Shown: positions 46,197 through 53,768 of the stretch, piece by piece
How positions within the stretch are numbered: the first letter of the stretch is position 1
Layout: each line of letters opens with the position of its first letter
Assembly: GCA_016716635.1 (NCBI GenBank)
Contig: JADJVZ010000011.1
Coordinates: 1,364,001-1,428,000 of the forward strand
Direction: 5' to 3'
DNA: 64,000 bases
Source: Micropruina sp.
GTDB taxonomy: Bacteria > Actinomycetota > Actinomycetes > Propionibacteriales > Propionibacteriaceae
Made by a program: the position numbers and the translations under genes
The notes under the pieces: generated by a model
Told to the model about the DNA's origin: nothing
What the model saw: only the letters and a program-made list of their open reading frames with translations
Databases searched by the model: none

Positions 46197-46227
46197 AAGA
46201 CCCACACAGGCAACTGTGTGGGTCTTT
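46197..46227. terminator. Bidirectional terminator after tRNA-Lys
   Basis: AAGACCCACACAG (46197-46209) and CTGTGTGGGTCTT (46214-46226) form a 13-bp stem with a GCAA loop and a T-run on the plus strand. It also stands just after the lipoprotein gene on the minus strand, so it can serve both transcripts. Confidence 0.9.
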
Positions 46228-46233
46228 CTGCTT

Positions 46234-47439
46234 CTACCGTCCGAGAAGTTCTTTGAGCCTGGCTTCAAGCGCCGCCGCGGCGTCGGCGGGGTTGCCGCCA
46301 TCGAGCACCGTGCGACCGGCGTCCTGCAGCGCAGTGCTCACGTCGGTGTACTTCACGAGGGACGGCAACGGACGTCCCGTTGAGAGCTCAGCACCGACCG
46401 CGACCAGCGCCGGACGCAGCCGCACCGAGCCCTGCGCGTAGACCGAGGCGGTGACCGGACCAACGCCCGCCGAGACCGCCCGCGCCGCCTGGCGTCCGGG
46501 ATCGTTGAGCCAGGCAATGAAGTCCGCACCGGTCCCCTGGTCGACCCCACCGGACACCACCGCGACGTTCAGTGGGCGCAGCATCGGCACGGCTGCCCCT
46601 GCGAAGCCAGGAAGGACAAACACCCCGACCCGACCGACCACTTTCGAGGTACCCCGGTCGAAGGTTGGAGCCTCGCTCGACCACCCCTCGTAGAAAGCAA
46701 GTTGCCCGTCTGCGAAGGCTTTGCCTGCGTCCGCCTCCGTCCAGGCGCGCCCCTCGACAGCGATCGCCCCCGACGACGCTAGGTGAGCCAATGCCGCCAA
46801 TCCGGTCGTCGCCTGGTCGACGTTCAGCACGTCTTTGCCGGAGGCGTCGGTGACGTCCGTCCCCGCCGAGCGAAGCGCTTCGAGCACCAGTGCCGTCAGC
46901 CCCTCCCCGCGGGCTACGGCCGTCCCGAAACAGGACGTCCCGCTCGGCAACCGGCCGCAGGTGCCACTCAACGCCCCCATCGAGGCCGGGACCGTCCCAG
47001 CAACCAGATCCGTGCGGTAGAAGAGCACACGCGCTTCGTTCCCGATCGCGGTGACGTCGTTCTTCTCAAGCGGGACGATCGCCGACTTCGCCACCAACGC
47101 GGCGACCAAAGACGTGGGCACGCTCACCAGCGTCGGACGCCGATCCGAGCGCGTGACGGCCGCCTGAATCGCCCCGTCCCAGTCCGTGGTGGCCTCCGGC
47201 AGCCATTCCGGCTGCACCGGGGCGTTCGGATGGCTGGCGTTCCAGTCCGCGATGTCGGCGGCCAGCGTGCCGGACGGATCCTGCGGCGCCAGCCAGGTGA
47301 TGGGGCCGCGTTGCGTCCAGTCGGCCACGACGACGGTCGGGGTGACCGAGGGCGTCACCGGCGTGGCGGTGCAGCCGACCAGCAAGGTCAGCAGTGCGGT
47401 GACCGTCACCCAGCGGCGACGCGTGAGCGCGCCGAGCAA
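46234..47439 (-). CDS. Extracellular solute-binding lipoprotein
   Basis: The 401-residue protein has a signal sequence with arginines (LTRRRW), a hydrophobic core and a lipobox LLVGC at about residues 19-23. The mature part looks like a family-1 (sugar-type) solute-binding protein (TWLAPQDPSGTLAADIADWN, DGQLAFYEGWSSEAP). The start is TTG, directly after the stop of the DUF3618 gene; a GTG ten codons later would cut into the signal peptide. No permease or ATPase gene is adjacent, so its transporter partner is elsewhere or it acts alone. Confidence 0.8.
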   Translation of the reverse strand: MLGALTRRRWVTVTALLTLLVGCTATPVTPSVTPTVVVADWTQRGPITWLAPQDPSGTLAADIADWNASHPNAPVQPEWLPEATTDWDGAIQAAVTRSDRRPTLVSVPTSLVAALVAKSAIVPLEKNDVTAIGNEARVLFYRTDLVAGTVPASMGALSGTCGRLPSGTSCFGTAVARGEGLTALVLEALRSAGTDVTDASGKDVLNVDQATTGLAALAHLASSGAIAVEGRAWTEADAGKAFADGQLAFYEGWSSEAPTFDRGTSKVVGRVGVFVLPGFAGAAVPMLRPLNVAVVSGGVDQGTGADFIAWLNDPGRQAARAVSAGVGPVTASVYAQGSVRLRPALVAVGAELSTGRPLPSLVKYTDVSTALQDAGRTVLDGGNPADAAAALEARLKELLGR

Positions 47440-47769
47440 CTACTTCTTTCGGCCCTTGAGGATGCTGCGGACGAGCGCCAGGAAGGTCACCGCGCCGCCC
47501 ACGGCGGCGACCAGCCAACCCAGCCGGTCCGGACGGATGCTGCCGTCGGCGTCGGTGAACTGCTCCTTGACTCCGGCGAAGGCGACCTTGGCGTCCGACA
47601 CCTTTTCGGCGGCGAAATCGCGGGCGTCCTCGACGGTGCGGTCGACGATCGCCTTGGGATGAACTTCCCCGATGAAGGAGGCGACATCTGCCGACAACTT
47701 CTCGAACGCGGCGGCAAGTTCGGCTTCGATCTCAGCCTTGGTGCGGGGTGCGCTGGTGGCGGTTGTCAC
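47440..47769 (-). CDS. DUF3618 domain-containing membrane protein
   Basis: The 109-residue protein has the DUF3618 pattern in its first half (RTKAEIEAELAAAFEKL; VHPKAIVDRTVEDARDFAAEKV) and one C-terminal membrane helix (LGWLVAAVGGAVTFLALV) followed by a lysine-rich tip. The function of the family is unknown. The GTG at 47769 follows AAGGAGATCGCCCC; its stop abuts the TTG of the lipoprotein gene. It is divergent from the peroxiredoxin gene. Confidence 0.82.
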   Translation of the reverse strand: MTTATSAPRTKAEIEAELAAAFEKLSADVASFIGEVHPKAIVDRTVEDARDFAAEKVSDAKVAFAGVKEQFTDADGSIRPDRLGWLVAAVGGAVTFLALVRSILKGRKK

Positions 47770-47825
47770 GGGGCGATCTCCTTGTTCAACGTCGTGGTCC
47801 AACAGTACGCACTATCGTGTCCGGC

Positions 47826-48302
47826 ATGACAACGTTGCGTGCCGGCGATCAGGCCCCCGCGTTCACCCTTCCCAATGCCGAGAACGAGCCGGTCTCCCTC
47901 TCGGACTTCGCGGGTGGACGTGTGATCGTCTACTTCTACCCGGCGGCGATGACCCCGGGATGCACGAAGGAAGCCGTGGACTTCTCCACCGACTGCGATG
48001 CCTTCGCGGCTGCAGGTTTCGGCATCGTGGGCATCTCGCCGGACGCCCCTGAGAAGCTCGCACGGTTCCGCGACAAAGAGAACCTCTGCATCCCCCTGCT
48101 GTCAGACCCGACGAAGGGCGTCCTCAACGCCTACGGCGCGTTTGGACGCAAGATGCTCTACGGCAAAGAGATCGAGGGCGTGATCCGCTCGACGTTCGTG
48201 ATCACTGTCGCCGCGGACGGGGTCGGGACGATCGATGTCGCCCAATACAACGTCAAGGCGACCGGACATGTGGCCAAGCTGCGACGCGAGCTGGGGTTCT
48301 GA
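47826..48302 (+). CDS. bcp: Thiol peroxidase (Bcp/PrxQ family peroxiredoxin)
   Basis: The 158-residue protein has the peroxidatic cysteine C46 in YPAAMTPGCTKEA. The resolving cysteine five residues later, present in two-Cys Bcp proteins, is replaced by valine; cysteines at 57 and near 85 could substitute, or it is a one-Cys type. It reduces peroxides with thioredoxin or another thiol. The ATG at 47826 gives the family N-terminus. Confidence 0.9.
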   Translation: MTTLRAGDQAPAFTLPNAENEPVSLSDFAGGRVIVYFYPAAMTPGCTKEAVDFSTDCDAFAAAGFGIVGISPDAPEKLARFRDKENLCIPLLSDPTKGVLNAYGAFGRKMLYGKEIEGVIRSTFVITVAADGVGTIDVAQYNVKATGHVAKLRRELGF

Positions 48303-48320
48303 GTCGTCCCGCGGGATGAT

Positions 48321-48356
48321 CTTTCGTTCAATCTTCGATAGAGTGACATTCGGAAC
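48321..48356. promoter_or_regulatory. Possible DeoR half-sites upstream of the aldolase gene
   Basis: CTTTCGTTCA (48321-48330) and CATTCGGAAC (48347-48356) resemble the two arms of the palindrome CTTTCGAATG-GTGG-CATTCGTAAG found upstream of the deoR gene (49842-49865). The spacing is wider here, so this is only suggestive. Confidence 0.3.
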
Positions 48357-48391
48357 TTAGTTCATAAGTCCGGACGAGCTGAAAGACACTC

Positions 48392-49066
48392 ATGGAGATC
48401 CTGTTCGACACGGCCAATCTCGCCGACATCGAAGCGCTGACGCCGATCTACCCCGTCTCTGGGGTCACCACGAACCCGACGATCATCAAAGCCGCCGGAC
48501 GCATCGACTTCTACAACCACTTCCGACGCATCCGCGAGATCATCGGCGCCGACCGCACCCTCCACGTGCAGGTGCTCGCCCAAGACACCCCGGGCATCCT
48601 CGCCGACGCCGAGAAGCTGCTCACCAAGATCGACTCCTCGGTCTACGTGAAGATCCCGACCACCGAGGCCGGCATCCACGCCATGCGCATCCTCAAGGGC
48701 CAAGGCGTCAACGTCACCGCCACGGGCATCTACTCCAAGACACAGGGGCTGCTCGCGGTGGCCTCCGGCGCCGATTACATCGCGCCGTACTTCAACCGCA
48801 TGGAGAGCCTCGACATCGACACGGGCGCGACCATCAAATCGCTCGCCACGTTCATCCGGCGCCACGGCGTCTCGTGCAAGATCATGGCCGCGAGCTTCAA
48901 GAACGTCGCTCAAGTCAGTGCGGCTTTTGAGGCCGGCGCGTCGGCCGTGACCCTCGCACCCGATCTGCTGCGTCGCGCGCTGGGCGCCTCCGAGATCATG
49001 CACGCCGTGGACGACTTCGCCCGCGACTGGCATGACACCTTCGGGACTGACGGCCTCCCCGACTGA
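48392..49066 (+). CDS. fsa: Fructose-6-phosphate aldolase / transaldolase-like protein
   Basis: The 224-residue TIM-barrel protein has the Schiff-base lysine K87 in SSVYVKIPTTEAG and the MEILFDTANLADI start of the FSA/TalC family, which cleaves fructose 6-phosphate to dihydroxyacetone and glyceraldehyde 3-phosphate or acts as a small transaldolase. It is convergent with a DeoR regulator gene (11 bp between stops) and next to the rhamnose genes, so it may process triose products. Confidence 0.88.
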   Translation: MEILFDTANLADIEALTPIYPVSGVTTNPTIIKAAGRIDFYNHFRRIREIIGADRTLHVQVLAQDTPGILADAEKLLTKIDSSVYVKIPTTEAGIHAMRILKGQGVNVTATGIYSKTQGLLAVASGADYIAPYFNRMESLDIDTGATIKSLATFIRRHGVSCKIMAASFKNVAQVSAAFEAGASAVTLAPDLLRRALGASEIMHAVDDFARDWHDTFGTDGLPD

Positions 49067-49077
49067 CGCCGGACGGC

Positions 49078-49830
49078 TTAAGCGACGACGACCTGCAGGC
49101 CGGAATCCCGCAGGACGGTGAGGGATTCCTCGCTCATGTCGGCGTCGGTCACGATGCCGGTGAGCCGGTCCAGAGGCAGGACGTTCACGAAACCCGCGCG
49201 GCCGTACTTCGAGGAGTCGGCCACCAGCCAGGTCTCTTCGGAGCGCTCGGACATGGCGCGGATCACATCGGCGCCCTCGGCGAACTGCGTCGTGATGCCC
49301 CGATCGACGGTGAACCCGTCGGTGCCGATGAAGGCGATCCGGACGTTGAAGTCGTGGATCGTCCGCAGGGCATGAAAGCCCACCAAGGATTCCGATTCAT
49401 GGTGGAAGTTGCCGCCGGTCAAGGTCACCCGCATCGAGGTGTTGATCCGGGCGGCCGCGAACACCAGCGTGGAGTTGGTAACCACCTGCAGGCCCGCGCG
49501 GCCAGCCAGATTCCGGATCACCGTCGCGGTCGTCGTGCCCGCCTCCACCATCATGGCGTCCCCGTCCTTGACCAGGGCCGCCGCGGCAGCGCCGATGCGC
49601 TCCTTCTCGGCTTGGCGGACGCGCTGCCGCTCCAAGACGGACTGGATGCTGCTGGCTTGGGCCCCGCCGTGCGTCCGCGTGAGCAGGCCACGGGTCTCTA
49701 GGTCGCGCAGATTAGCGCGGATCGTGACCTCGGAAACGCCGAGATCGCGCGAGAGCGCGGACACCGAGAGCGATCCGTCCTTGGCGAGCAGATCGAGGAT
49801 GTACTTCTCGCGGGGTTCCTTGGCGGCCAT
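49078..49830 (-). CDS. DeoR/GlpR-family transcriptional regulator
   Basis: The 250-residue protein has a DeoR-type N-terminal helix-turn-helix (residues 5-55: REKYILDLLAKDGSLSVSALSRDLGVSEVTIRANLRDLE pattern) and a C-terminal sugar-phosphate sensor domain with the VVTNSTLVF, LTGGNFHHES and IGTDGF motifs. Members respond to phosphorylated sugars. The ATG at 49830 is used; a GTG four codons upstream is possible. It is convergent with fsa, and a palindrome lies just upstream of its start. Confidence 0.88.
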   Translation of the reverse strand: MAAKEPREKYILDLLAKDGSLSVSALSRDLGVSEVTIRANLRDLETRGLLTRTHGGAQASSIQSVLERQRVRQAEKERIGAAAAALVKDGDAMMVEAGTTTATVIRNLAGRAGLQVVTNSTLVFAAARINTSMRVTLTGGNFHHESESLVGFHALRTIHDFNVRIAFIGTDGFTVDRGITTQFAEGADVIRAMSERSEETWLVADSSKYGRAGFVNVLPLDRLTGIVTDADMSEESLTVLRDSGLQVVVA

Positions 49831-49841
49831 CGTTGGTCTCA

Positions 49842-49865
49842 CTTTCGAATGGTGGCATTCGTAAG
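49842..49865. promoter_or_regulatory. Palindrome upstream of deoR (probable operator)
   Basis: CTTTCGAATG (49842-49851) and CATTCGTAAG (49856-49865) form an inverted repeat with one mismatch and a GTGG centre, 11 bp before the deoR start. The position fits autoregulation. Confidence 0.5.
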
Positions 49866-49908
49866 CGAACTGTAACAGCCATGCCTACTTCTCCCGTGTT
49901 AGGCTTGA

Positions 49909-49922
49909 TTGAATCGTTCCAA
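49909..49922. promoter_or_regulatory. Rhamnose-regulon operator (aldolase side)
   Basis: TTGAATCGTTCCAA lies 26 bp upstream of the aldolase ATG. The same pattern occurs upstream of the LacI gene (TTGAATCGTTCTCA, 52171) and in reverse at the isomerase promoter (CTGGAACGTTTCAA, 52226). The central CG palindrome is typical of LacI-family operators. Confidence 0.6.
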
Positions 49923-49947
49923 CAGTCGTAGCGAAACGGACACAACG

Positions 49948-51090
49948 ATGCAGACTCCCCTGGTTGCCGAGCTCATAACAGCCGCCAACACCTTTGGCGC
50001 CAACCCCGAGTACTCGCGGGCCGGCGGCGGCAACGCCTCTTTGAAGCTCGATGGCGTCCTGCACATCAAGCCCAGCGGCGTCCCCCTGGCCACCCTCACC
50101 GCCGAGGATCTGGTGCCGCTGCGCATCGACGTCCTGCTGGACGCCCTGCACTCCGAGGCGGCGGTGGTGGGTGACCCCGTCCAAGCCGCGGCCACAGCCG
50201 CCCGCGTCGGACCCTCGGACGGGCGTCGCCCGAGCGTCGAAATTCTGTTCCACGCGCTGCTGCCCGAGCCCCTCGTGCTGCACACGCACCCCCTCATCGC
50301 CAATGCCGTCACCTGCAACGTCAATGCCGCGGCACTCACGGCCGAGCTGCTCGGGGACGAGGCGGTCTTCGTGCCTTACACCGATCCAGGCGTGCCGCTG
50401 GCCCGCGCCGTCGAGCGCGAGCGGGCGGCGTATGTCGCCCGGACAGGCAACCCGGCCCCCCGCATCACACTGCTCGGCAACCACGGGATCATCGTGGCCG
50501 GCCACACCGCCGCCGAGATCGCCGAGCGCTCCCAGCGGATCGAAGCCGCAGTCAACGCCGCGCTCGCCGCCAGCCCCACACCGGGGACTCCTCCGGCGGA
50601 AACCCGCCAAGTGGCTCAGGTCATCGCCACTCTGGCCCCAGTCCTCGCCGCCGCGCTGGGCTCCCCATCCGCACCGACCGTCGTCGTCGCGGACGCCAGC
50701 GAGTTCGTCCGCCAAACCACGTCATCGGCCGCGGGCGCGGCGTTGGCGGACGGGGGTCCGCTGATCCCCGACCAGATCGTTTATGCCGGGTCGTTCCCCC
50801 TCGTTGTCCCCCTGGACGACCTCGGTTCCGCCCCTGAACGCCTGGCGGCGTTCCGTGCGGCCCGCGGACGCGACCCGATTGTCGCCGTCGTGCCCGGCGT
50901 GGTCGTCTTCGGCTCCGGCGCGGACGAGAACGCGGCGAAGACGGCTCTGGGCACCTACCTAGACGCGCTCGCCGTCGCGCGCGACGCCGAACTCTTGGGT
51001 GGCGTCCGGACGATGACCTCGGACGAACGGGAGTTCATCGAGAACTGGGAGGCCGAGGCCTACCGCAAGGCGGTGGCGGCGAAGGGTTAG
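49948..51090 (+). CDS. rhaD: Class II aldolase, probable rhamnulose-1-phosphate aldolase
   Basis: The 380-residue protein has the class-II aldolase fold: GGGNASLKL near residue 31, HTHP zinc ligands at 112-115, and a later LLGNHGIIVAG. It resembles the aldolase half of the bifunctional RhaE/RhaW-type aldolase-dehydrogenases but the dehydrogenase half is absent. It would cleave L-rhamnulose 1-phosphate to dihydroxyacetone phosphate and L-lactaldehyde. The ATG at 49948 is preceded by GCGAAACGGA and a LacI-type operator. Its TAG overlaps the convergent stop of the LacI gene. Confidence 0.75.
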   Translation: MQTPLVAELITAANTFGANPEYSRAGGGNASLKLDGVLHIKPSGVPLATLTAEDLVPLRIDVLLDALHSEAAVVGDPVQAAATAARVGPSDGRRPSVEILFHALLPEPLVLHTHPLIANAVTCNVNAAALTAELLGDEAVFVPYTDPGVPLARAVERERAAYVARTGNPAPRITLLGNHGIIVAGHTAAEIAERSQRIEAAVNAALAASPTPGTPPAETRQVAQVIATLAPVLAAALGSPSAPTVVVADASEFVRQTTSSAAGAALADGGPLIPDQIVYAGSFPLVVPLDDLGSAPERLAAFRAARGRDPIVAVVPGVVVFGSGADENAAKTALGTYLDALAVARDAELLGGVRTMTSDEREFIENWEAEAYRKAVAAKG

Positions 51091-52130
51091 TCCTTCGGGC
51101 GCCGCGCTGCGGACGATTTGCGCACGACCAACTCGGGCGCGAACCGCTCGTGGACGTGCGTGTGCGGGTTGCCGCTCTCCTGGTCGTCGATCTCCGCGAG
51201 CAACAACTCGGCGGCGCGACCGCCCAGCGCCTGGCGCGGCTGGGCCACCGACGACAGCGGGACGGCCGCGGCCGCGGCGAAAGCGATGTCGTCGTAGCCG
51301 ATCAGGGCAATGTCTTTCGGGACGCGCAATCCCGCGGTCATGAAGCCCTGCAGCAGGCCGATGGCCAGCAGATCGTTTAGGGCGAAGACCGCCGTCGGAC
51401 GCTCGCCATCGGGCAACACCGCCAGTTGGGCGGCGGCCGCGATACCGTTGGCTAGGTCCAAGGCGGGCGTTGAGACCACGAGCAGCGTCGCCGGCAAACC
51501 GGATTCCGTGAGCGCAGCTTCCGCACCTGCGCGGCGATCGCGCACCTGCATGAGATCGGTCGTCCCACCCACCAGCGCGATACGCCGATGGCCGACGTCG
51601 AGCAGATGGTTGATGGCCACGCGGGCGCCGTGGGCGTCGTCCACCGCCACAGAACAGCAATCGGCGTCGTCACCCACCCGATCAACCAGCACCACGGCCA
51701 CGCCGCGCTGGTTGAGTCGCTCGACGTGGCGCCGCGCGTCCCCCACCGGGGCTAAGAGCACCCCGCGGACGCGCTGCTGCTCAAGATCTTCGATAAGGCG
51801 TGCTTCGCGGTCGGGACGTTGATCCGAGTTGCCGATCTGCATGGACATGCCGCGCTCATAGACGACGTCCTCGGCGCCCCGCGCCACGTCGGCGAAGAAC
51901 GGGTTGCCCACGTCCAAAACGACCAGACCGATGGCGGAACTGCGCCCGGCGCGGAGTTGGCGGGCGGATTCGTTGCGCACCCACCCCAGCGAATCGATGG
52001 CCGCTTGGACGCGCGCCTTCGTAGCCTCGCTGACCAGTTCGGGGTTGTTGAGCACGTTGGACACCGTGCCCAGGGCCACGCCGGCCACGCGGGCCACGTC
52101 TTTCATGCTGACGGATTTTCCGTGATTCAC
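51087..52130 (-). CDS. LacI-family transcriptional regulator of rhamnose utilisation
   Basis: The 347-residue protein has a LacI helix-turn-helix (SMKDVARVAGVALGTVSNVLNNP near residue 9-30), the hinge helix (AARQL-type region) and a periplasmic-binding-protein-like effector domain (GLVVLDVGNPFFADVARG; VDDAHGARVAINHLL; FALNDLLAIG). The GTG at 52130 follows AGGAGCGAC; ATG codons further upstream lack a binding site. It sits between the aldolase and isomerase genes, and look-alike operators lie at all three promoters, so it probably represses the regulon without inducer. Confidence 0.87.
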   Translation of the reverse strand: MNHGKSVSMKDVARVAGVALGTVSNVLNNPELVSEATKARVQAAIDSLGWVRNESARQLRAGRSSAIGLVVLDVGNPFFADVARGAEDVVYERGMSMQIGNSDQRPDREARLIEDLEQQRVRGVLLAPVGDARRHVERLNQRGVAVVLVDRVGDDADCCSVAVDDAHGARVAINHLLDVGHRRIALVGGTTDLMQVRDRRAGAEAALTESGLPATLLVVSTPALDLANGIAAAAQLAVLPDGERPTAVFALNDLLAIGLLQGFMTAGLRVPKDIALIGYDDIAFAAAAAVPLSSVAQPRQALGGRAAELLLAEIDDQESGNPHTHVHERFAPELVVRKSSAARRPKD

Positions 52131-52170
52131 GTCGCTCCTGGTCATCGAACTCATCCAGATCGTAGCTCCT

Positions 52171-52184
52171 TTGAATCGTTCTCA
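52171..52184. promoter_or_regulatory. Rhamnose-regulon operator (LacI side)
   Basis: TTGAATCGTTCTCA matches the aldolase-side operator at eleven of the first twelve positions and lies 41 bp upstream of the LacI start, in the divergent region shared with the isomerase gene. Confidence 0.5.
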
Positions 52185-52192
52185 TCCGGACG

Positions 52193-52239
52193 TTGACTTG
52201 GTCGGCCTGCGCGCCTAACGTATTACTGGAACGTTTCAA
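52193..52239 (+). promoter_or_regulatory. Promoter and operator of the isomerase-mutarotase-kinase operon
   Basis: TTGACT (52193-52198), a 17-bp spacer and TAACGT (52216-52221) form a plausible promoter. The operator CTGGAACGTTTCAA (52226-52239) covers the expected transcription start, so binding would block initiation. It matches the reverse complement of the aldolase-side site at 12 of 14 positions. Confidence 0.55.
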
Positions 52240-52258
52240 CCACGACAGGAAGATCGTC

Positions 52259-53425
52259 ATGACCACCTTCGCCGCCATCGCCCCCCAGCTCGCCGAACAG
52301 GCTATTGAGCTTCCTTCCTGGGCGTTCGGCAATTCCGGAACACGCTTTAAGGTCTTCGGCACCCCCGGAACCCCCCGCACCATTCAGGAGAAGATCGCCG
52401 ACGCGGCGCAGGTCAACACGTACACCGGCCTGGCCCCGTCGGTCGCCCTCCACATCCCCTGGGACAAGGTCGACGACTACGCCGGGCTGCGCAGCTACGC
52501 AGCCGAGTTGGGCGTTCAGCTCGGGACGATCAACTCCAACACGTTCCAAGACGACGTCTACAAGTTCGGGAGCCTGACGCACCTCGACCCGGTCGTCCGT
52601 CAGCGCGCCATCGATCACCACGTCCAGTGCATCGAGATCATGGACGCCACCGGCTCCCGCGACCTCAAGATCTGGCTCGCCGACGGGACGAACTACCCCG
52701 GGCAGGGCGACATTCGCGGACGCCAGTATCGGCTCGCCGAATCCCTGCACGCCATCTACGACCGGCTCGGCCCCGCCCAGCGGCTCGTCCTGGAGTACAA
52801 GTTCTTCGAGCCGGCGTTCTACCACACCGACGTGCCCGACTGGGGCACCAGCTACGCGCACGTCGCGGCGCTCGGCGAGCGGGCGTTGGTCTGTCTGGAC
52901 ACCGGCCACCACGCACCCGGCACGAACATCGAGTTCATCGTGGCGCAGTTGTTGCGCCTCGGGAAGCTTGGCAGCTTCGACTTCAACTCGCGCTTCTACG
53001 CCGACGACGACCTGATCGTGGGGGCGGCGGATCCGTTCCAGTTGTTCCGCATCTTGTTCGAGGTCATCCGCGGCGGCGGCTACGGCCCCGACTCCCCCGT
53101 GGCCTTCATGTTGGATCAATGCCACAACGTCGAAGAGAAGATCCCGGGCCAAATTCGCTCGGTGCTCAACGTCCAAGAGATGACAGCCCGCGCCCTGCTG
53201 GTCGATCGTGACGCTCTGGCTGCGGCCCAAGCTGCCGGCGATGTCCTCGGCGCCAACGGCGTGCTCATGGATGCCTTCTACACCGACGTCCGTCCGGCGC
53301 TGGCGCAGTGGCGTGCGTCCCGCGGGCTGCCCGCCGATCCGATGGCGGCGTTCGCGGCCTCCGGTTACCAGGAGACCGTCGCGGCTGAGCGGGTGGGAGG
53401 CACCCAGGCCGGTTGGGGCGCCTGA
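52259..53425 (+). CDS. rhaI: L-rhamnose isomerase (RhaI type)
   Basis: The 388-residue TIM-barrel enzyme converts L-rhamnose to L-rhamnulose. Metal-binding motifs include LEYKFFEPAFYHTD near residue 180, CLDTGHHAPG near 210 and FDFNSRFYADDDL near 245, the pattern of the Pseudomonas stutzeri-type isomerase rather than the E. coli RhaA type. ATG follows CAGGAAGATCGTC. It heads an operon with rhaM (3 bp) and rhaB (1 bp). Confidence 0.9.
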   Translation: MTTFAAIAPQLAEQAIELPSWAFGNSGTRFKVFGTPGTPRTIQEKIADAAQVNTYTGLAPSVALHIPWDKVDDYAGLRSYAAELGVQLGTINSNTFQDDVYKFGSLTHLDPVVRQRAIDHHVQCIEIMDATGSRDLKIWLADGTNYPGQGDIRGRQYRLAESLHAIYDRLGPAQRLVLEYKFFEPAFYHTDVPDWGTSYAHVAALGERALVCLDTGHHAPGTNIEFIVAQLLRLGKLGSFDFNSRFYADDDLIVGAADPFQLFRILFEVIRGGGYGPDSPVAFMLDQCHNVEEKIPGQIRSVLNVQEMTARALLVDRDALAAAQAAGDVLGANGVLMDAFYTDVRPALAQWRASRGLPADPMAAFAASGYQETVAAERVGGTQAGWGA

Positions 53426-53428
53426 GCC

Positions 53429-53767
53429 ATGGCGCGCTACTGCCTGCTGGGGCACGTCGACCCCGCCAAGCTGGACGAATACCGCGAGCGGCACGCGGCC
53501 GTGTGGCCCGAGCTGCTGGTGGCCCTGCGGGACGCGGGCTGGCGATACTATTCGCTGTTCCTGCGTCCGGACGGGCTGCTGATCGGTTACGCCGAAGCCG
53601 ACGATCTCGACGAGGCCCAGCGCCTTGTCGGGGCCACCGAGGTCAACGCCCGGTGGCAGGCCGAGATGGCCCGGCTGTTCGCCTCCGAGGGGGCCCCGGA
53701 CGAGGCGTGGGAGTTGGTTCCCGAGGTGTTCAACCTCGAAGACCAGCTCGCCGCCGCAGGTTGCTGA
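53429..53767 (+). CDS. rhaM: L-rhamnose mutarotase
   Basis: The 112-residue protein has the RhaM pattern: RYCLLGHVDPAKLDEYRERH with the catalytic histidine, VWPEL, YYSLFLRPDGLLIGY and the tail tryptophans. It interconverts alpha- and beta-rhamnopyranose, feeding the isomerase. It is between rhaI and rhaB. Confidence 0.93.
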   Translation: MARYCLLGHVDPAKLDEYRERHAAVWPELLVALRDAGWRYYSLFLRPDGLLIGYAEADDLDEAQRLVGATEVNARWQAEMARLFASEGAPDEAWELVPEVFNLEDQLAAAGC

Positions 53768-53768
53768 C

